IMG/VR virus record: IMGVR_UViG_3300044614_000667
Location: 1 to 21,638 of that record
Origin: a virus
Length of the DNA stretch: 21,638 nt
Reading direction: 5' to 3' (one strand)
A program made the position numbers and the translations under genes. Shown here in pieces: positions 21,581 to 21,638 of this stretch; the stretch's first letter is position 1; each line of letters begins with the position of its first letter. Below the pieces are notes generated by a model. It had not been told where the DNA came from. It did not search any database and saw nothing but the letters and a program-made list of their open reading frames with translations.

Positions 21581-21588
21581 TATTTAGC
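21581..21588 (-). promoter_or_regulatory. Late promoter core (GCTAAATA) for the fibre operon
   Basis: The minus strand reads GCTAAATA 19 nt before the ATG of the 674-aa fibre, just after a terminator hairpin. The same eight bases precede gp14. It is the likely main promoter for the run of coupled fibre genes. Confidence 0.6.
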
Positions 21589-21596
21589 CGTAAATA

Positions 21597-21623
21597 AAGG
21601 GCCTTGCGGCCCTTGTATTTTTT
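21597..21623. terminator. Terminator hairpin at right edge
   Basis: Arms AAGGGCC (21597-21603) and GGCCCTT (21608-21614) flank a TTGC loop. On the plus strand a GTA and six T follow. On the minus strand the stem is followed by TATTTA, preceded by an A-rich run. It may act both ways. Here it would mainly separate an upstream minus-strand unit beyond the window from the fibre operon. Confidence 0.7.
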
Positions 21624-21638
21624 AGTTTGCGCTTGTTT

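Noticed and set aside
1-21638. tRNA genes, CRISPR arrays, insertion sequences, integrase or attachment sites
   Set aside because: None recognised on either strand; nearly all of the sequence is coding and non-coding gaps are under 100 bp.

Overview
The window is a stretch of a T4-like myovirus genome (contractile-tailed phage), not a bacterial chromosome. Homologues of T4 head-completion, neck, tail and packaging proteins (gp4, gp13, gp14, gp15, gp16, gp18, gp19 and a gp48-like tube cap) lie tightly packed with phage dNMP kinase, Nudix and tail-fibre genes. The proteins look more like those of marine and freshwater T4-like phages (cyanophage- and pelagiphage-type) than like coliphage T4. The host cannot be named from the sequence. 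All identifications are by eye and from memory of the families; no search was run. No tRNA, CRISPR array, insertion sequence or integrase was seen.

Layout. Positions 1-6979 are a minus-strand structural block. Read in the direction of transcription it is: tail sheath (gp18), tail tube (gp19), tube-cap-like protein, two small unknown proteins, gp4 head completion, and the 5' part of a gp16-like small terminase that runs off the left edge. Positions 7079-7423 hold a lone plus-strand HNH-like zinc protein. Positions 7380-10933 are minus strand: a sigma70-type promoter, then a 93-aa protein, an unknown 395-aa protein, gp13 neck protein, a 124-aa protein with a possible head-targeting N-terminus, and dNMP kinase. 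Positions 11007-14175 are a plus-strand island: gp14, gp15 and a Nudix hydrolase. Positions 14144-21561 are a minus-strand fibre operon: two repetitive tail fibres, six tandem paralogous ~190-aa proteins forming three pairs, a chaperone-like protein and a sugar-transferase-like protein.

Expression. Late promoters with a TAAATA core (T4 late consensus TATAAATA) precede most transcription units, several directly after a hairpin terminator. Most genes within a unit are joined by TAATG or ATGA overlaps. The gp13 leader carries a long hairpin that hides its ribosome binding site and has a late-promoter core inside it. This is the arrangement known from T4 gene e, where only late transcripts are translatable. 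Three genes without a Shine-Dalgarno sequence have a promoter -10 element ending exactly 5 nt before the start codon, which predicts leaderless mRNAs.

The most unusual parts are the six-gene paralogue array with its reusable gene junctions, the gp13 leader switch, the leaderless set, the very large sheath insertion, and a small Trp-containing module shared by neck, sheath and fibre proteins.
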